Shown piece by piece: positions 57,753-64,000 of a stretch of DNA of 64,000 nt. Each line of letters starts with the position of its first letter. Within the stretch, counting starts at the first letter, position 1. The notes under the pieces were generated by a model. It did not search any database. It was given only the letters and a program-made list of their open reading frames with translations, and was not told the DNA's origin. Position numbers and translations under genes: made by a program. Location: positions 1 through 64,000 of the forward strand of contig NZ_BDJB01000006.1 in assembly GCF_002117915.1 (NCBI RefSeq), in the 5' to 3' direction. Origin of the DNA: Sphingomonas sp. TZW2008 (lineage in GTDB: Bacteria > Pseudomonadota > Alphaproteobacteria > Sphingomonadales > Sphingomonadaceae).

Positions 57753-58667
57753 TCACGCTGCGACCGACATCGCCGCGTTGCTCATCCGGCTGAGCAGCCA
57801 GTCCGCGGCGGCCTGCGCTTGCGTCGCGGCGGTGAAGATGCACCGTTTGTCGTTGCGGAGCGCCTGCAGCCAGCTCGCCAGATAGGCCGCGTGATCTTCC
57901 CGGTCGTGGAGCTTGATGCCGATCGCGCCGCTGACGAATGCCGCACCCAGCTCGGCCACCAGTTCCTCGCGGGCGTAATCCTCCCGCTTCGTGGAAATGA
58001 GGGTGGGGCGGGCGAGCCGGTCCACGTGGCCGGTTGCGTGGCAAAGCTCATGGGCAAGCGTCGAATAATAGTCGTCCCCGGTGTGGAAGTCGGCGAACTC
58101 GGGCATGACGACGTGATCGCCGCTCGGCTGATAATAAGGCTGCGATCCGTGGTGCCGGACGGTGACGGGAACGCGGGCAAAGAGGGTGTCCAACTCCGCG
58201 TCGCGTTCGTGGGGATTGGTCGCGGTGAGGATCGGCGCGGGGGCCGGATACTTCGCCTCGATGCCGTCGATCTGCTCGGCATTGAAGACGGTGTAGCGCT
58301 TGAGGAATGCTACCTGCCGCTTGCCATCGTCGCTGGCTTCTCCGCCCCTGTCGGCGTCCACCTCGATCGTGTTGGCATAAACGACGGTTGAGCCCTTCTC
58401 GCCCTTGCGGACGCACCCGCCGAGCGCGAGCGCCTGCTTGAAGGTCAGCCAATGCGGCGAGGCATAGCCCTTTGTCATGGCCGCTACCCAAAGGGTCAGG
58501 ACGTTGATGCCGCGATAGGGAACGCCGGTCGAGCGCAGCGGGATGTTGGGGGCGGTGCTGCCGTTCCACGATTTCGACCAAGGCCGGGTGCCCGCCTCGA
58601 TCATGGCGATCATCTGGTCGGTGATCTCTTGGTAGATGTCAGCTCGGTTGTCGGTGATCCGTGCCAT
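57753..58667 (-). CDS. ardC: ArdC-type antirestriction protein with zinc metalloprotease motif
   Basis: A 304-aa protein. The N-terminal ssDNA-binding domain (YQEITDQMIAMIEAGTRPWSKSWNG, PYRGINVLTLWVAAM, WLTFKQALALGGCVRKGEKGSTVVY) and the C-terminal protease domain with HELCHATGH (206-214, zinc ligands) and EELVAELGAAF match ArdC. ArdC protects incoming conjugative DNA from restriction. The start at 58667 has GGAAG upstream. It follows structured leader copy 3. Confidence 0.93.
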   Translation of the reverse strand: MARITDNRADIYQEITDQMIAMIEAGTRPWSKSWNGSTAPNIPLRSTGVPYRGINVLTLWVAAMTKGYASPHWLTFKQALALGGCVRKGEKGSTVVYANTIEVDADRGGEASDDGKRQVAFLKRYTVFNAEQIDGIEAKYPAPAPILTATNPHERDAELDTLFARVPVTVRHHGSQPYYQPSGDHVVMPEFADFHTGDDYYSTLAHELCHATGHVDRLARPTLISTKREDYAREELVAELGAAFVSGAIGIKLHDREDHAAYLASWLQALRNDKRCIFTAATQAQAAADWLLSRMSNAAMSVAA

Positions 58668-58689
58668 GGTCTCTTCCTTTCCCTCGAGG

Positions 58690-58921
58690 CTGAAAGCCGG
58701 TCGCAACAGCAACCGGCTCTGCCTTTCCGGCGAGGAACGGGATGGGGAGGGAGGGCGAGAATCTGGTCCCTGGCGCGGGCGAGCCGCCCTAGCGCGGCCG
58801 ACGCCCCGAAGGGCTTCGGGTGCCGCGCTTGGCGGATTACACGGGGGGCCTGATTGTCGTTCGGGAACGAAAGGGCAGCCGCCCTTGGTGTTCCCCGCGC
58901 CGGCGGGCCTCCGGGGGAGGG
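58690..58921 (-). ncRNA. Structured leader element, copy 3 (before ardC)
   Basis: The core starts at 58719, 52 bases before ardC. Hairpins: AGCCGGTCGC/GCAACCGGCT near the gene, GCGCGGC/GCCGCGC with inner CCCGAAG/CTTCGGG, and AAGGGC/GCCCTT. Copies 2 and 3 also share an extra 25 bases at the promoter-distal end. Confidence 0.75.
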
Positions 58922-59013
58922 CTGCGGCGCCGGCGAGCCTGTGCCGGGCCAACGGCCCGTCCTTTGCCGCATGGCATAGTCTTGGCAGCGGGCGTGCTTT
59001 GCGCGATCTGTTG

Positions 59014-59328
59014 ATGGATGATCGGCACAACGCCGTGACGGAGCGACAGCGCGTGACCAGCATTCGGATCCTGCACCGCGACCCAACCGGCAAGGTCTTT
59101 GACGGGGGCGTCGAGTATGGGGTGGAGCAGTTTGCCGGCCAGGTGCCCGCGATCGGCGACACGATCCTCGATCCCGGCGTGATCGCGGGTCAGGATCGGA
59201 ACGATCCGCAAAATCGATCGATCTGGACGGTCGTCGGCCGTGTGTTCAACCCGAGGGACCGGGAAGACACGGTGGCACTGATCGTGGAGAGTCGGGACGG
59301 CAACCTCGCCGACGAAGCCTTCGCGTGA
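59014..59328 (+). CDS. Small hypothetical protein
   Basis: A protein of about 104 aa or, from GTG 59053, about 91 aa (VTSIRILHRDPTGKVFDGGVEYGVEQFAG, IPAIGDTILDPGVIAG-like stretch, WTVVGRVFNPRDREDTVALIVE). It reads as a beta-rich small domain. No family is recognised. Start uncertain: no strong ribosome site precedes 59014, while a GGAG lies nine bases before 59053. Confidence 0.5.
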   Translation: MDDRHNAVTERQRVTSIRILHRDPTGKVFDGGVEYGVEQFAGQVPAIGDTILDPGVIAGQDRNDPQNRSIWTVVGRVFNPRDREDTVALIVESRDGNLADEAFA

Positions 59329-59584
59329 AATTCACGGCCGAGGGGGAGGTCGTTGCGGCTCCCCCCTGCGGTTACTCGGTTGATACGCCATGAGTATGCC
59401 CTGAGTGACGTCTACATGGGCACTGGCTATACTTTGCAGGGCCGCTGCGGCTCCCGGCCGGAGCCCTGAGAGGCGCCCCCCCGGGCGCCCTTGGCGCCTC
59501 ACGGGGGCGGCGCTGGGGGCTCCCCCTCAAACTTGAACCCCCTACGCGCGAGGGGCATATCCGCCGGGAGAAAGGAATAGCCCC
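59329..59584. other. Hairpin-rich leader before the winged-helix/PemK operon
   Basis: About 250 bases without a gene. GAGGCGCC and GGCGCCTC (around 59470-59500) form a strong stem in a very G/C-rich run, with further stems on both sides. It is superficially like the structured leader element but does not align with it. It is probably a 5-prime leader or attenuator for the gene at 59585. Confidence 0.4.
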
Positions 59585-60070
59585 ATGGCGGCCAAGAAGC
59601 AAACTGACAGCAGCTCCGATCTGCGAACGAACGAGAAGAAGTGGACCAAGCCGCTGATGGATGCGGGTTGGACGGCGCTGCCGAGCGTCATCATCGAGAA
59701 CCAGCGTCAGCTTGGTCTCGAACCGCTCGATCTCAACATCGTGCTGTATCTGGCGAGCAAATGGTGGACGGCGGAAGGGAAACCTTACCCGTCCAAAAGC
59801 ACCATGGCGCAAGCCATGAACGTCCACCCGCGTACGATCCAGAAGCACATCGCGAGTCTGGAGGCTGCCGGATACATCCGGCGCGAAGAGCGCCGGACCG
59901 ACCAGGGGAGCCGGACGAACATCTACCATCTCGACGGACTGATCGAGGCGGCCAAACCCTTTGCGGATGAGAAGCTCGCGGAAATCAAGGAGAAGTCCGA
60001 GATCAAGAAGATCCGCCAGAACCGCAAAGGAGCTCCCAAGCTGCGCCTGGTCAAGGATGATGACGCGTGA
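59585..60070 (+). CDS. Winged-helix DNA-binding protein upstream of PemK-like toxin
   Basis: A 161-aa protein. Residues about 45-110 (LDLNIVLYLASKWWTAEGKPYPSKSTMAQAMNVHPRTIQKHIASLEAAGYIRRE) form a MarR/replication-type winged helix; the C-terminal 40 residues are Lys-rich and coiled. It overlaps the PemK-like gene by four bases, so it may be its antitoxin or regulator, although it is much larger than typical MazE antitoxins. Confidence 0.7.
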   Translation: MAAKKQTDSSSDLRTNEKKWTKPLMDAGWTALPSVIIENQRQLGLEPLDLNIVLYLASKWWTAEGKPYPSKSTMAQAMNVHPRTIQKHIASLEAAGYIRREERRTDQGSRTNIYHLDGLIEAAKPFADEKLAEIKEKSEIKKIRQNRKGAPKLRLVKDDDA

Positions 60071-60480
60071 ATGCACACATTCAGGAAGCGCCGCCTCGGG
60101 TAGCGCCGCGTCTGAAGGGTGCGCCGAAGATCCGTCAGCTCTTCTGGTGCGATTTCCCGCAGGACGCGCAGCTACCGGAGTTCTGGAAGCGGCGGCCGGT
60201 CATCGTGATTTCGTATCGGAACACGCTGCATGGAGCGGTGACGGTGATCCCGTGTTCGACGCAGTCGCAGCCAGGTAATCAGTGGGCAGTCCCGCTCCAA
60301 ACCACCATTGACGGACGCGCGGCGTTCGCGATCTGCGACAAGATGACCACGGTAGCGGTCAGCCGGCTCGTGCCGGACAAGGGCGGCATAGCGCGGATGA
60401 CGGAAGCCGAGTTTGACGGCATCCTTCGGGTGGCACTCGCCTGGCTGCCCGTGCCCTCGACACCGGCGCCGGAGGCCTGA
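60067..60480 (+). CDS. PemK/MazF-family toxin-like protein
   Basis: A 137-aa protein (GTG start at 60067). QLFWCDFPQDAQLPEFWKRRPVIVISYRN and VTVIPCSTQSQPGNQWAVPL match the PemK/MazF beta-barrel, with the Arg-Arg-Pro-Val-Ile segment and the conserved Ser/Thr positions. These toxins cut mRNA. A longer N-terminal part than usual (about 20 residues) is present. Partner is probably the winged-helix protein. Confidence 0.75.
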   Translation: MNAHIQEAPPRVAPRLKGAPKIRQLFWCDFPQDAQLPEFWKRRPVIVISYRNTLHGAVTVIPCSTQSQPGNQWAVPLQTTIDGRAAFAICDKMTTVAVSRLVPDKGGIARMTEAEFDGILRVALAWLPVPSTPAPEA

Positions 60481-61056
60481 GGGGCCGCCCCGGAGCGATT
60501 AGATATTAGTTGAATCTTCAGTAGCGGGTTCTATATCGGGAGGCATCTGCGGCCTCCCCCTCGGGGAGTGTCCGTTTCCCGCGAGGGAACTAAACGGTCG
60601 GGGCCGCCTCAAAAGGGCGGCCCTTGGCTTATCTGCCGCCCCCGCGCCGGTGCCGCATTCCCCGCTCCACTGATCTTATCGATGCGCTAGAGCGTTCCTC
60701 GTCCGGATTCCATGCCGGAGGCGGCAAGGGTGAGCCACCGTGCATTCCAACGTAGTGCGCACCAATAAATTCGCTGTGAGCGGATTTTCTTCGTTGACTG
60801 GCGAAATGCGTTGGGGCATCACACTCCTGTTCAGTTCGAAAGGGGATGTGTCGCTATCAACCGAGGGGGAAGCTCCTCCTGGAGAAGAAATCTTCTCTGC
60901 TTTGTGGCTCCGTGCGTGCGAGCGAGCGGCGCCGCGGGCGGCCACCGGACGGCCCGGTGTCCGCCTTGGTGTTCAGGGTTAACGTGCTTCTACCCCACCC
61001 TCCAAAGCCTTGGCGGCGCCCCTGCATGGTGCATGGGGTTGGCAGAGGAGGACGCC
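60481..61056. other. Hairpin-rich region between PemK gene and retron operon
   Basis: No convincing protein gene in about 575 bases. A terminator for pemK lies at 60601-60623. Further stems: GGGAGGC/GCCTCCC near 60538, GAGAAG/CTTCTC (60882-60897), a near-perfect 12-bp stem at 60937-60965 (GGCGGCCACCGG/CCGGTGTCCGCC), and a bulged CCCCTGCA/TGCATGGGG stem at 61019-61037. GGCGCCGC (60928) can pair with GCGGCGCC (61013) and so enclose the large stem. This is the place to look for the retron non-coding RNA (msr-msd). Confidence 0.45.
60601..60623. terminator. Terminator after PemK gene
   Basis: GGGCCGCC, seven-base loop, GGCGGCCC, then TTGGCTT. It ends the winged-helix/PemK operon. Confidence 0.6.
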
Positions 61057-61230
61057 ATGCGAAAGCTTGGTCTGAACGAGAAGCGTGCGCGAACGAAGAC
61101 GGTGCGACGGCAGCATTGGGCAAAGCGCCTGATCCGTCCGTCCACTTTGAAGACGGTGGTGGCCCTGGGGCGAGTGGTGGTGCAACTGCTCCACGTCGCC
61201 CTCTCCATCATCAAGGTTTTCCGCCAGTAG
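61057..61230 (+). CDS. 57-aa cationic/hydrophobic peptide gene before retron genes
   Basis: Starts at ATG 61057 after an excellent ribosome site (GAGGAGGA). The N-terminal half is strongly basic (RKLGLNEKRARTKTVRRQHWAKR), the C-terminal 27 residues form one amphipathic or membrane helix (KTVVALGRVVVQLLHVALSI). It lies 35 bases before the XRE gene. Size and make-up resemble small membrane-acting toxins; the function is inferred only. Confidence 0.6.
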   Translation: MRKLGLNEKRARTKTVRRQHWAKRLIRPSTLKTVVALGRVVVQLLHVALSIIKVFRQ

Positions 61231-61265
61231 TTCGCACCCTGAATAGCCTCCCGAAAGGAGTTGCA

Positions 61266-61571
61266 ATGTTGGGTGAAGCTCTTCGCCTGATCCGAGTCTA
61301 TCATGACCTCAAGCAAAAGCAGGCGGCTGAGCGGTTGGAGGTTTCGACGTCGTATCTGTCGGAAATCGAACGCGGCTTGAAGACGCCGACGCTGGACATC
61401 ATCCAGCGTTATGCGACTGTGTTCGACATGCCCGTCTCATCAATCATGTTCTTTTCGGAGAACCTCGACCAGAAGAGCACGCTTGATCAGGCGCGGACCT
61501 TTGTGGCTGGCAAGGTAGTGAGCCTGCTACAGTTCCTCGAGGCGCGGTCCGGTCGGACCCATGCCGAATAA
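61266..61571 (+). CDS. XRE-family regulator of the retron operon
   Basis: A 101-aa protein with helix-turn-helix (LRLIRVYHDLKQKQAAERLEVSTSYLSEIERGLKTPTLDIIQRYATVFDMPVS) and a helical C terminus. AAAGGAG precedes the ATG at 61266. The stop overlaps the reverse transcriptase start by about eleven bases, so the two are translated together. Retron operons with a single HTH partner are known. Confidence 0.87.
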   Translation: MLGEALRLIRVYHDLKQKQAAERLEVSTSYLSEIERGLKTPTLDIIQRYATVFDMPVSSIMFFSENLDQKSTLDQARTFVAGKVVSLLQFLEARSGRTHAE

Positions 61572-62433
61572 GACGATCATCCCGCTCAATCAGTCGCAGC
61601 TTTACAAGCTCACCAGTCCGCGCCGTCTCGCTGACGTGCTCGGCCTTGCGGAGCCAGAGCTACGCGCAATGGCAGTCGGGTCAGATCGGTATCGGCAGTT
61701 CGAAATTGAGAAGAAGAGCGGCGGCAAACGTCCGGTCGAAGATCCGATCGCGCCGCTGAAGCGTGTCCAGAGCCGCATCGCTAAGATGCTGGCTAGGATT
61801 GAGCCGCCGCCCTTCTTGTTCTGCCCGGTGAAGGGGCGCTGCTACGTCAGCAATGCGGCGCGGCATCGCGGCAGCCGCGTCGTTCACTGCCTCGATATCA
61901 AGAAGTTTTTCCCCAACACGCCGCGTGTGCGGGTGATCGCCTTCTTCCAGAATGTTATGGGATGCCGGGGCGACGTTGCCGGTCTGCTTGGCGATCTTTG
62001 CACTTTCGAGGGCCACTTGCCGACCGGCAGTCCGCTTAGCCCCATCCTGGCATATTACAGCTATCACGATATGTGGGCTGAGATCGCGGCATTCTGCGCA
62101 GTTAAGGGTTACACGCTGACGGTCTATGTCGATGACGTGACGATTTCGGGCGCGAAGGTGCCGGTCGCGGATGTTTGGCAGGTGCGGCGAATGATCCACC
62201 GAACGGGGCTGCGCTATCACAAACTCAAGCATTACGTGGACCGGCCAGCAGAAATCACGGGCGTCGTCGTGCGTGACGGGAAGGTCGTCGTGCCCAATCG
62301 CCAGCGCCTGAAGCACCGTCAAACGATGTTGGCCCTTCAGCAGCTAGGGAGCGCCGATCAGCGTCTGCAAGGTCGCCTAACCGGCTTAGCGGGGCAAATG
62401 CGTCAGATCGCTAGCCTGAATGAGGCGGACTGA
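61561..62433 (+). CDS. Retron-type reverse transcriptase
   Basis: A 290-aa RT with the conserved blocks LDIKKFFPNT (111-120), HLPTGSPLSPILA (152-164) and the catalytic YVDDVTISG (189-197). Retron-specific signatures are NAARH (98-102, the NAxxH motif) and ITG (232-234, the VTG motif that binds the msr-msd stem). Length is normal for retrons. It would make msDNA from a nearby ncRNA; the XRE gene overlaps its start. Confidence 0.9.
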   Translation: MPNKTIIPLNQSQLYKLTSPRRLADVLGLAEPELRAMAVGSDRYRQFEIEKKSGGKRPVEDPIAPLKRVQSRIAKMLARIEPPPFLFCPVKGRCYVSNAARHRGSRVVHCLDIKKFFPNTPRVRVIAFFQNVMGCRGDVAGLLGDLCTFEGHLPTGSPLSPILAYYSYHDMWAEIAAFCAVKGYTLTVYVDDVTISGAKVPVADVWQVRRMIHRTGLRYHKLKHYVDRPAEITGVVVRDGKVVVPNRQRLKHRQTMLALQQLGSADQRLQGRLTGLAGQMRQIASLNEAD

Positions 62434-62469
62434 CAGACGCCGGTCCCAGTAAGCGGCACACGGCCAGGA

Positions 62470-62487
62470 GTGTGCCACGTGGCACAC
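62470..62487. repeat. Backbone palindrome copy 6
   Basis: GTGTGCCACGTGGCACAC, perfect, between the retron operon stop and the convergent membrane-protein gene stop. Confidence 0.85.
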
Positions 62488-62492
62488 CGGCT

Positions 62493-62822
62493 TTAAAGCC
62501 ATCGCCCTTGAAGGACCGTGCCGTATTCGATGACCAGGGCAACGGTGCCGGCGATCAGCGCGGCGAGCGCGAATAGCGCGAGCCGCGCCGGGATGCCGGG
62601 GCGCGATCTGCCGCCCTCGGTGATGGCGATGGCGGTCCCGATCGCTAACGCGAGGACCAGCGCCGGCCCCAGCTCGTAGAGGATGAGGCCCGGCAGCCTG
62701 TTCGGGAGCAGGTGCCGATACGCGCAGATAAGGCGGCCAGCCAGCACGGCCGCGATCACGAGCGAGAACGCCGCGCCCCATCGACCGATGACTACCGCGC
62801 GCGGAGAGCCGCGCTCAAGCAT
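62493..62822 (-). CDS. Small membrane protein
   Basis: A protein of about 109 aa with three membrane helices (AAFSLVIAAVLAGRLICAY, LILYELGPALVLALAIGTAIAI, LALFALAALIAGTVALVIEYG). No family recognised. ATG 62822 is chosen; a TTG at 62843 lies too close to a possible ribosome site. It belongs to the minus-strand backbone block with the thermonuclease and Toprim genes. Confidence 0.55.
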   Translation of the reverse strand: MLERGSPRAVVIGRWGAAFSLVIAAVLAGRLICAYRHLLPNRLPGLILYELGPALVLALAIGTAIAITEGGRSRPGIPARLALFALAALIAGTVALVIEYGTVLQGRWL

Positions 62823-62974
62823 CGGCTGTCCGCACGCGAACAACTCCGCCGACCGATAAGGGCGGTGCGGTGCAGCCTAGTCGTTCGTCACCCTGACGGG
62901 CCGAAGCGGGCGGGTGGGGTGTCGCGAAGCGGCGCTTTGGCGCGGCGGAGCAGAGCGTGGGAGGCAAGGCCCTG

Positions 62975-63574
62975 CTACTTCTTGATCGTCTCGACCGCGC
63001 ATCCTTGCGGCACCTGCGCCCTGCGGATCGCGAGCTGCCGCATACCCTCGTAGTCCACGCCCCATAGCCCCGCCCGCTGGGCTGCCGCCTTCTGCATCAA
63101 GTCGACATAGGCGCCGCCCGAAAAGACACGGTAATCCACCGCGTAGCCTTGGGCGACCATTGTTGCCCCGACACTCGCCCCGTTCGCGGGAAAGCGGCAT
63201 GCCAGGTTCAACCGGCCGTAGCTCTTGGGGTCGGTTCGGCACTGGCTCTCATGCCGCAGCGCATAGTCGAACATCGACACCGAGCAGTCCGTCCCGCCAT
63301 CACGTGCCGACAATCGCCGCAAAGCATCGCTCGACAATGCCTTGAGCCCTGGCAGATCGTCGTCGGGCGCATCGATCCCGACGACACGCACCCGCCCATT
63401 AGGAAAGTCGATCGTGTCGCCGTCGATGATCCTCGGGTTCGGCGATGACAGCCGGGTCTTGGACACTTCCAGGAGAGACTGCCTGTTCTGCGAGATGGCA
63501 TAGCTCGCCACGATCAGAAACGTCGCGCCCATCGTCCATCGTTGAAAGCGCGTCGCTCCGGGAAACAGCTTCAT
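62975..63574 (-). CDS. Thermonuclease-family (SNase-like) protein with N-terminal anchor
   Basis: A 199-aa protein with an N-terminal membrane or signal helix (RWTMGATFLIVASYAIS) and a staphylococcal-nuclease fold (RIIDGDTIDFPNGRVRVVGIDAPDDD, SYGRLNLACRFPANGASVGATMVAQGYAVDYRV, QKAAAQRAGLWG). The catalytic Arg of RVRVVGID and YGRL are kept but the usual Glu after the ID-x-P motif is Asp. Its stop side meets the Toprim gene by a four-base overlap upstream. SNase-like proteins are common on transfer plasmids. Confidence 0.85.
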   Translation of the reverse strand: MKLFPGATRFQRWTMGATFLIVASYAISQNRQSLLEVSKTRLSSPNPRIIDGDTIDFPNGRVRVVGIDAPDDDLPGLKALSSDALRRLSARDGGTDCSVSMFDYALRHESQCRTDPKSYGRLNLACRFPANGASVGATMVAQGYAVDYRVFSGGAYVDLMQKAAAQRAGLWGVDYEGMRQLAIRRAQVPQGCAVETIKK

Positions 63575-63999
63575 AGCGAGCGGATCTCGCGCAGAAGGTC
63601 ATTCCAGTCGCCGGCATGGGGCGGCAGCTTCACGACGAGCTGGCGACCGTTTGCCGCCAGGTGCGGGGTGGCGCGCTCGATCGCGCGCGCGGCTTCGGCG
63701 CCATGTTGGCTGTAGATGAGGACGGTGTGGATGCTCTCCGGAACGGCAACGGCTTGATAGCGCTCGATGCCTAGCACGGGCCACACCGCATGGCCGGGGC
63801 CGAGCAGGTTCATTACGCTCGCCGCGTCCTCGACGCCCTCGGCGAGGCGCAGGATGCCGTCGAGCGGGATGCCACCCCAACGGACCGCACCGACGCCCGG
63901 ATTGCCGAGCATGCGCTTGGGCTCGTCCATGTCGGCCTTCCAGCGCCCGTCGGGCGTGAGGAAGGTCCGGTGGATCGCGACAACGCCGGCGTCCTCCTC
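63571..63999 (-). CDS. Toprim-domain primase/helicase-like protein, C-terminal fragment
   Basis: This is the 3-prime part of a gene that continues past the window. The frame is open to the edge and reads AIHRTFLTPDGRWKADMDEPKRMLGNPG, a typical Toprim-associated segment of DUF7146/plasmid primase proteins, then ILRLAEGVEDAASVM (Toprim Glu) and VLIYSQHGAEAARAIERA with ANGRQLVVKLPPHAGDWNDLL at the end. It is probably a plasmid DNA primase or TraC-like protein. The N terminus is not visible. Confidence 0.82.
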   Translation of the reverse strand, partial: EEDAGVVAIHRTFLTPDGRWKADMDEPKRMLGNPGVGAVRWGGIPLDGILRLAEGVEDAASVMNLLGPGHAVWPVLGIERYQAVAVPESIHTVLIYSQHGAEAARAIERATPHLAANGRQLVVKLPPHAGDWNDLLREIRSL

Positions 64000-64000
64000 G

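Noticed and set aside
60740..60982. An 80-codon plus-strand frame before the retron operon
   Set aside because: It runs through the strong stems proposed as ncRNA, has no ribosome site and no recognisable domain.
1..64000. tRNA or rRNA genes
   Set aside because: None was recognised on either strand by reading; a tRNAscan run would settle it.

Overview
The window reads as 64 kb of a large, high-GC alphaproteobacterial plasmid, most likely from a sphingomonad. This is an inference from gene content: a RepA/iteron replicon, ParA/ParB, a VirB/VirD4-type transfer system, a MobC/relaxase pair and metal-resistance cargo. No chromosomal housekeeping genes, rRNA or tRNA were seen.

Layout. (1) 1-10.3 kb is backbone: the end of a VirB11 ATPase gene, virD4, an LPD7-type gene, then a two-gene defence candidate (SMEK-like nuclease fused to an APAZ-like domain, plus a catalytically dead short Argonaute, 2962-5786), then mobC/relaxase and parA/parB on the minus strand, a ribbon-helix-helix gene and ssb. 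(2) 10.3-13.2 kb is the replicon: a winged-helix protein, RepA, and eight 18-bp iterons placed on both sides of repA. (3) 13,200-26,109 is one transposable unit with 14-bp inverted ends (GGGCTGTTGAAAAA) and CGATCG on both flanks. It carries an IS1182-type transposase, a serine recombinase, a fluoride module (fluoride riboswitch, CLC-F antiporter, DUF190), a DUF305/beta-propeller/ECF sigma/anti-sigma operon with its own promoter, and a sulfite module (two molybdenum sulfite oxidases, cytochrome c, LysR, TDT exporter). (4) 26.2-46.4 kb is metal cargo: a MerR-controlled glutaredoxin-MauE protein, Cys-rich secreted peptides, DUF411/DUF305 proteins, copper genes copABCD and a Cys-rich copper-storage-like protein, a CnrYXH-like sigma system, czcCBA with three CDF transporters and a second MerR. 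(5) 46.5-64 kb is backbone with smaller insertions: SRAP peptidase, a Fic/VbhA-like toxin pair, DUF3768, a zinc-ribbon protein, an HNH nuclease, an arsRC-acr3-arsN-arsH operon, a large ParB-like protein, ArdC antirestriction, a winged-helix/PemK pair, a probable retron (57-aa peptide, XRE, reverse transcriptase), a thermonuclease and a Toprim-domain primase-like gene running off the end.

How the parts work together. The CnrH-like sigma factor appears to control the copper block: the motif TGAGGG (once CAAGGG), 16 bases, then CGTA precedes six transcription units between 29.6 and 37.4 kb, including its own anti-sigma operon, copA and copC. An 18-bp palindrome (GTGTGCCACGTGGCACAC) occurs six times, only in backbone, one copy just downstream of parB, and is the best candidate for the plasmid partition site. 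A structured leader of about 175-200 bases occurs three times, each 51-53 bases from the start of a minus-strand plasmid gene (DUF3768, a 63-aa gene ahead of the ParB-like gene, and ardC).

The strongest candidates for something undescribed are the SMEK-APAZ/short Argonaute pair, the retron with a hidden 57-aa cationic/hydrophobic peptide, and the copper sigma regulon. All family assignments were made by reading; no database search was run.
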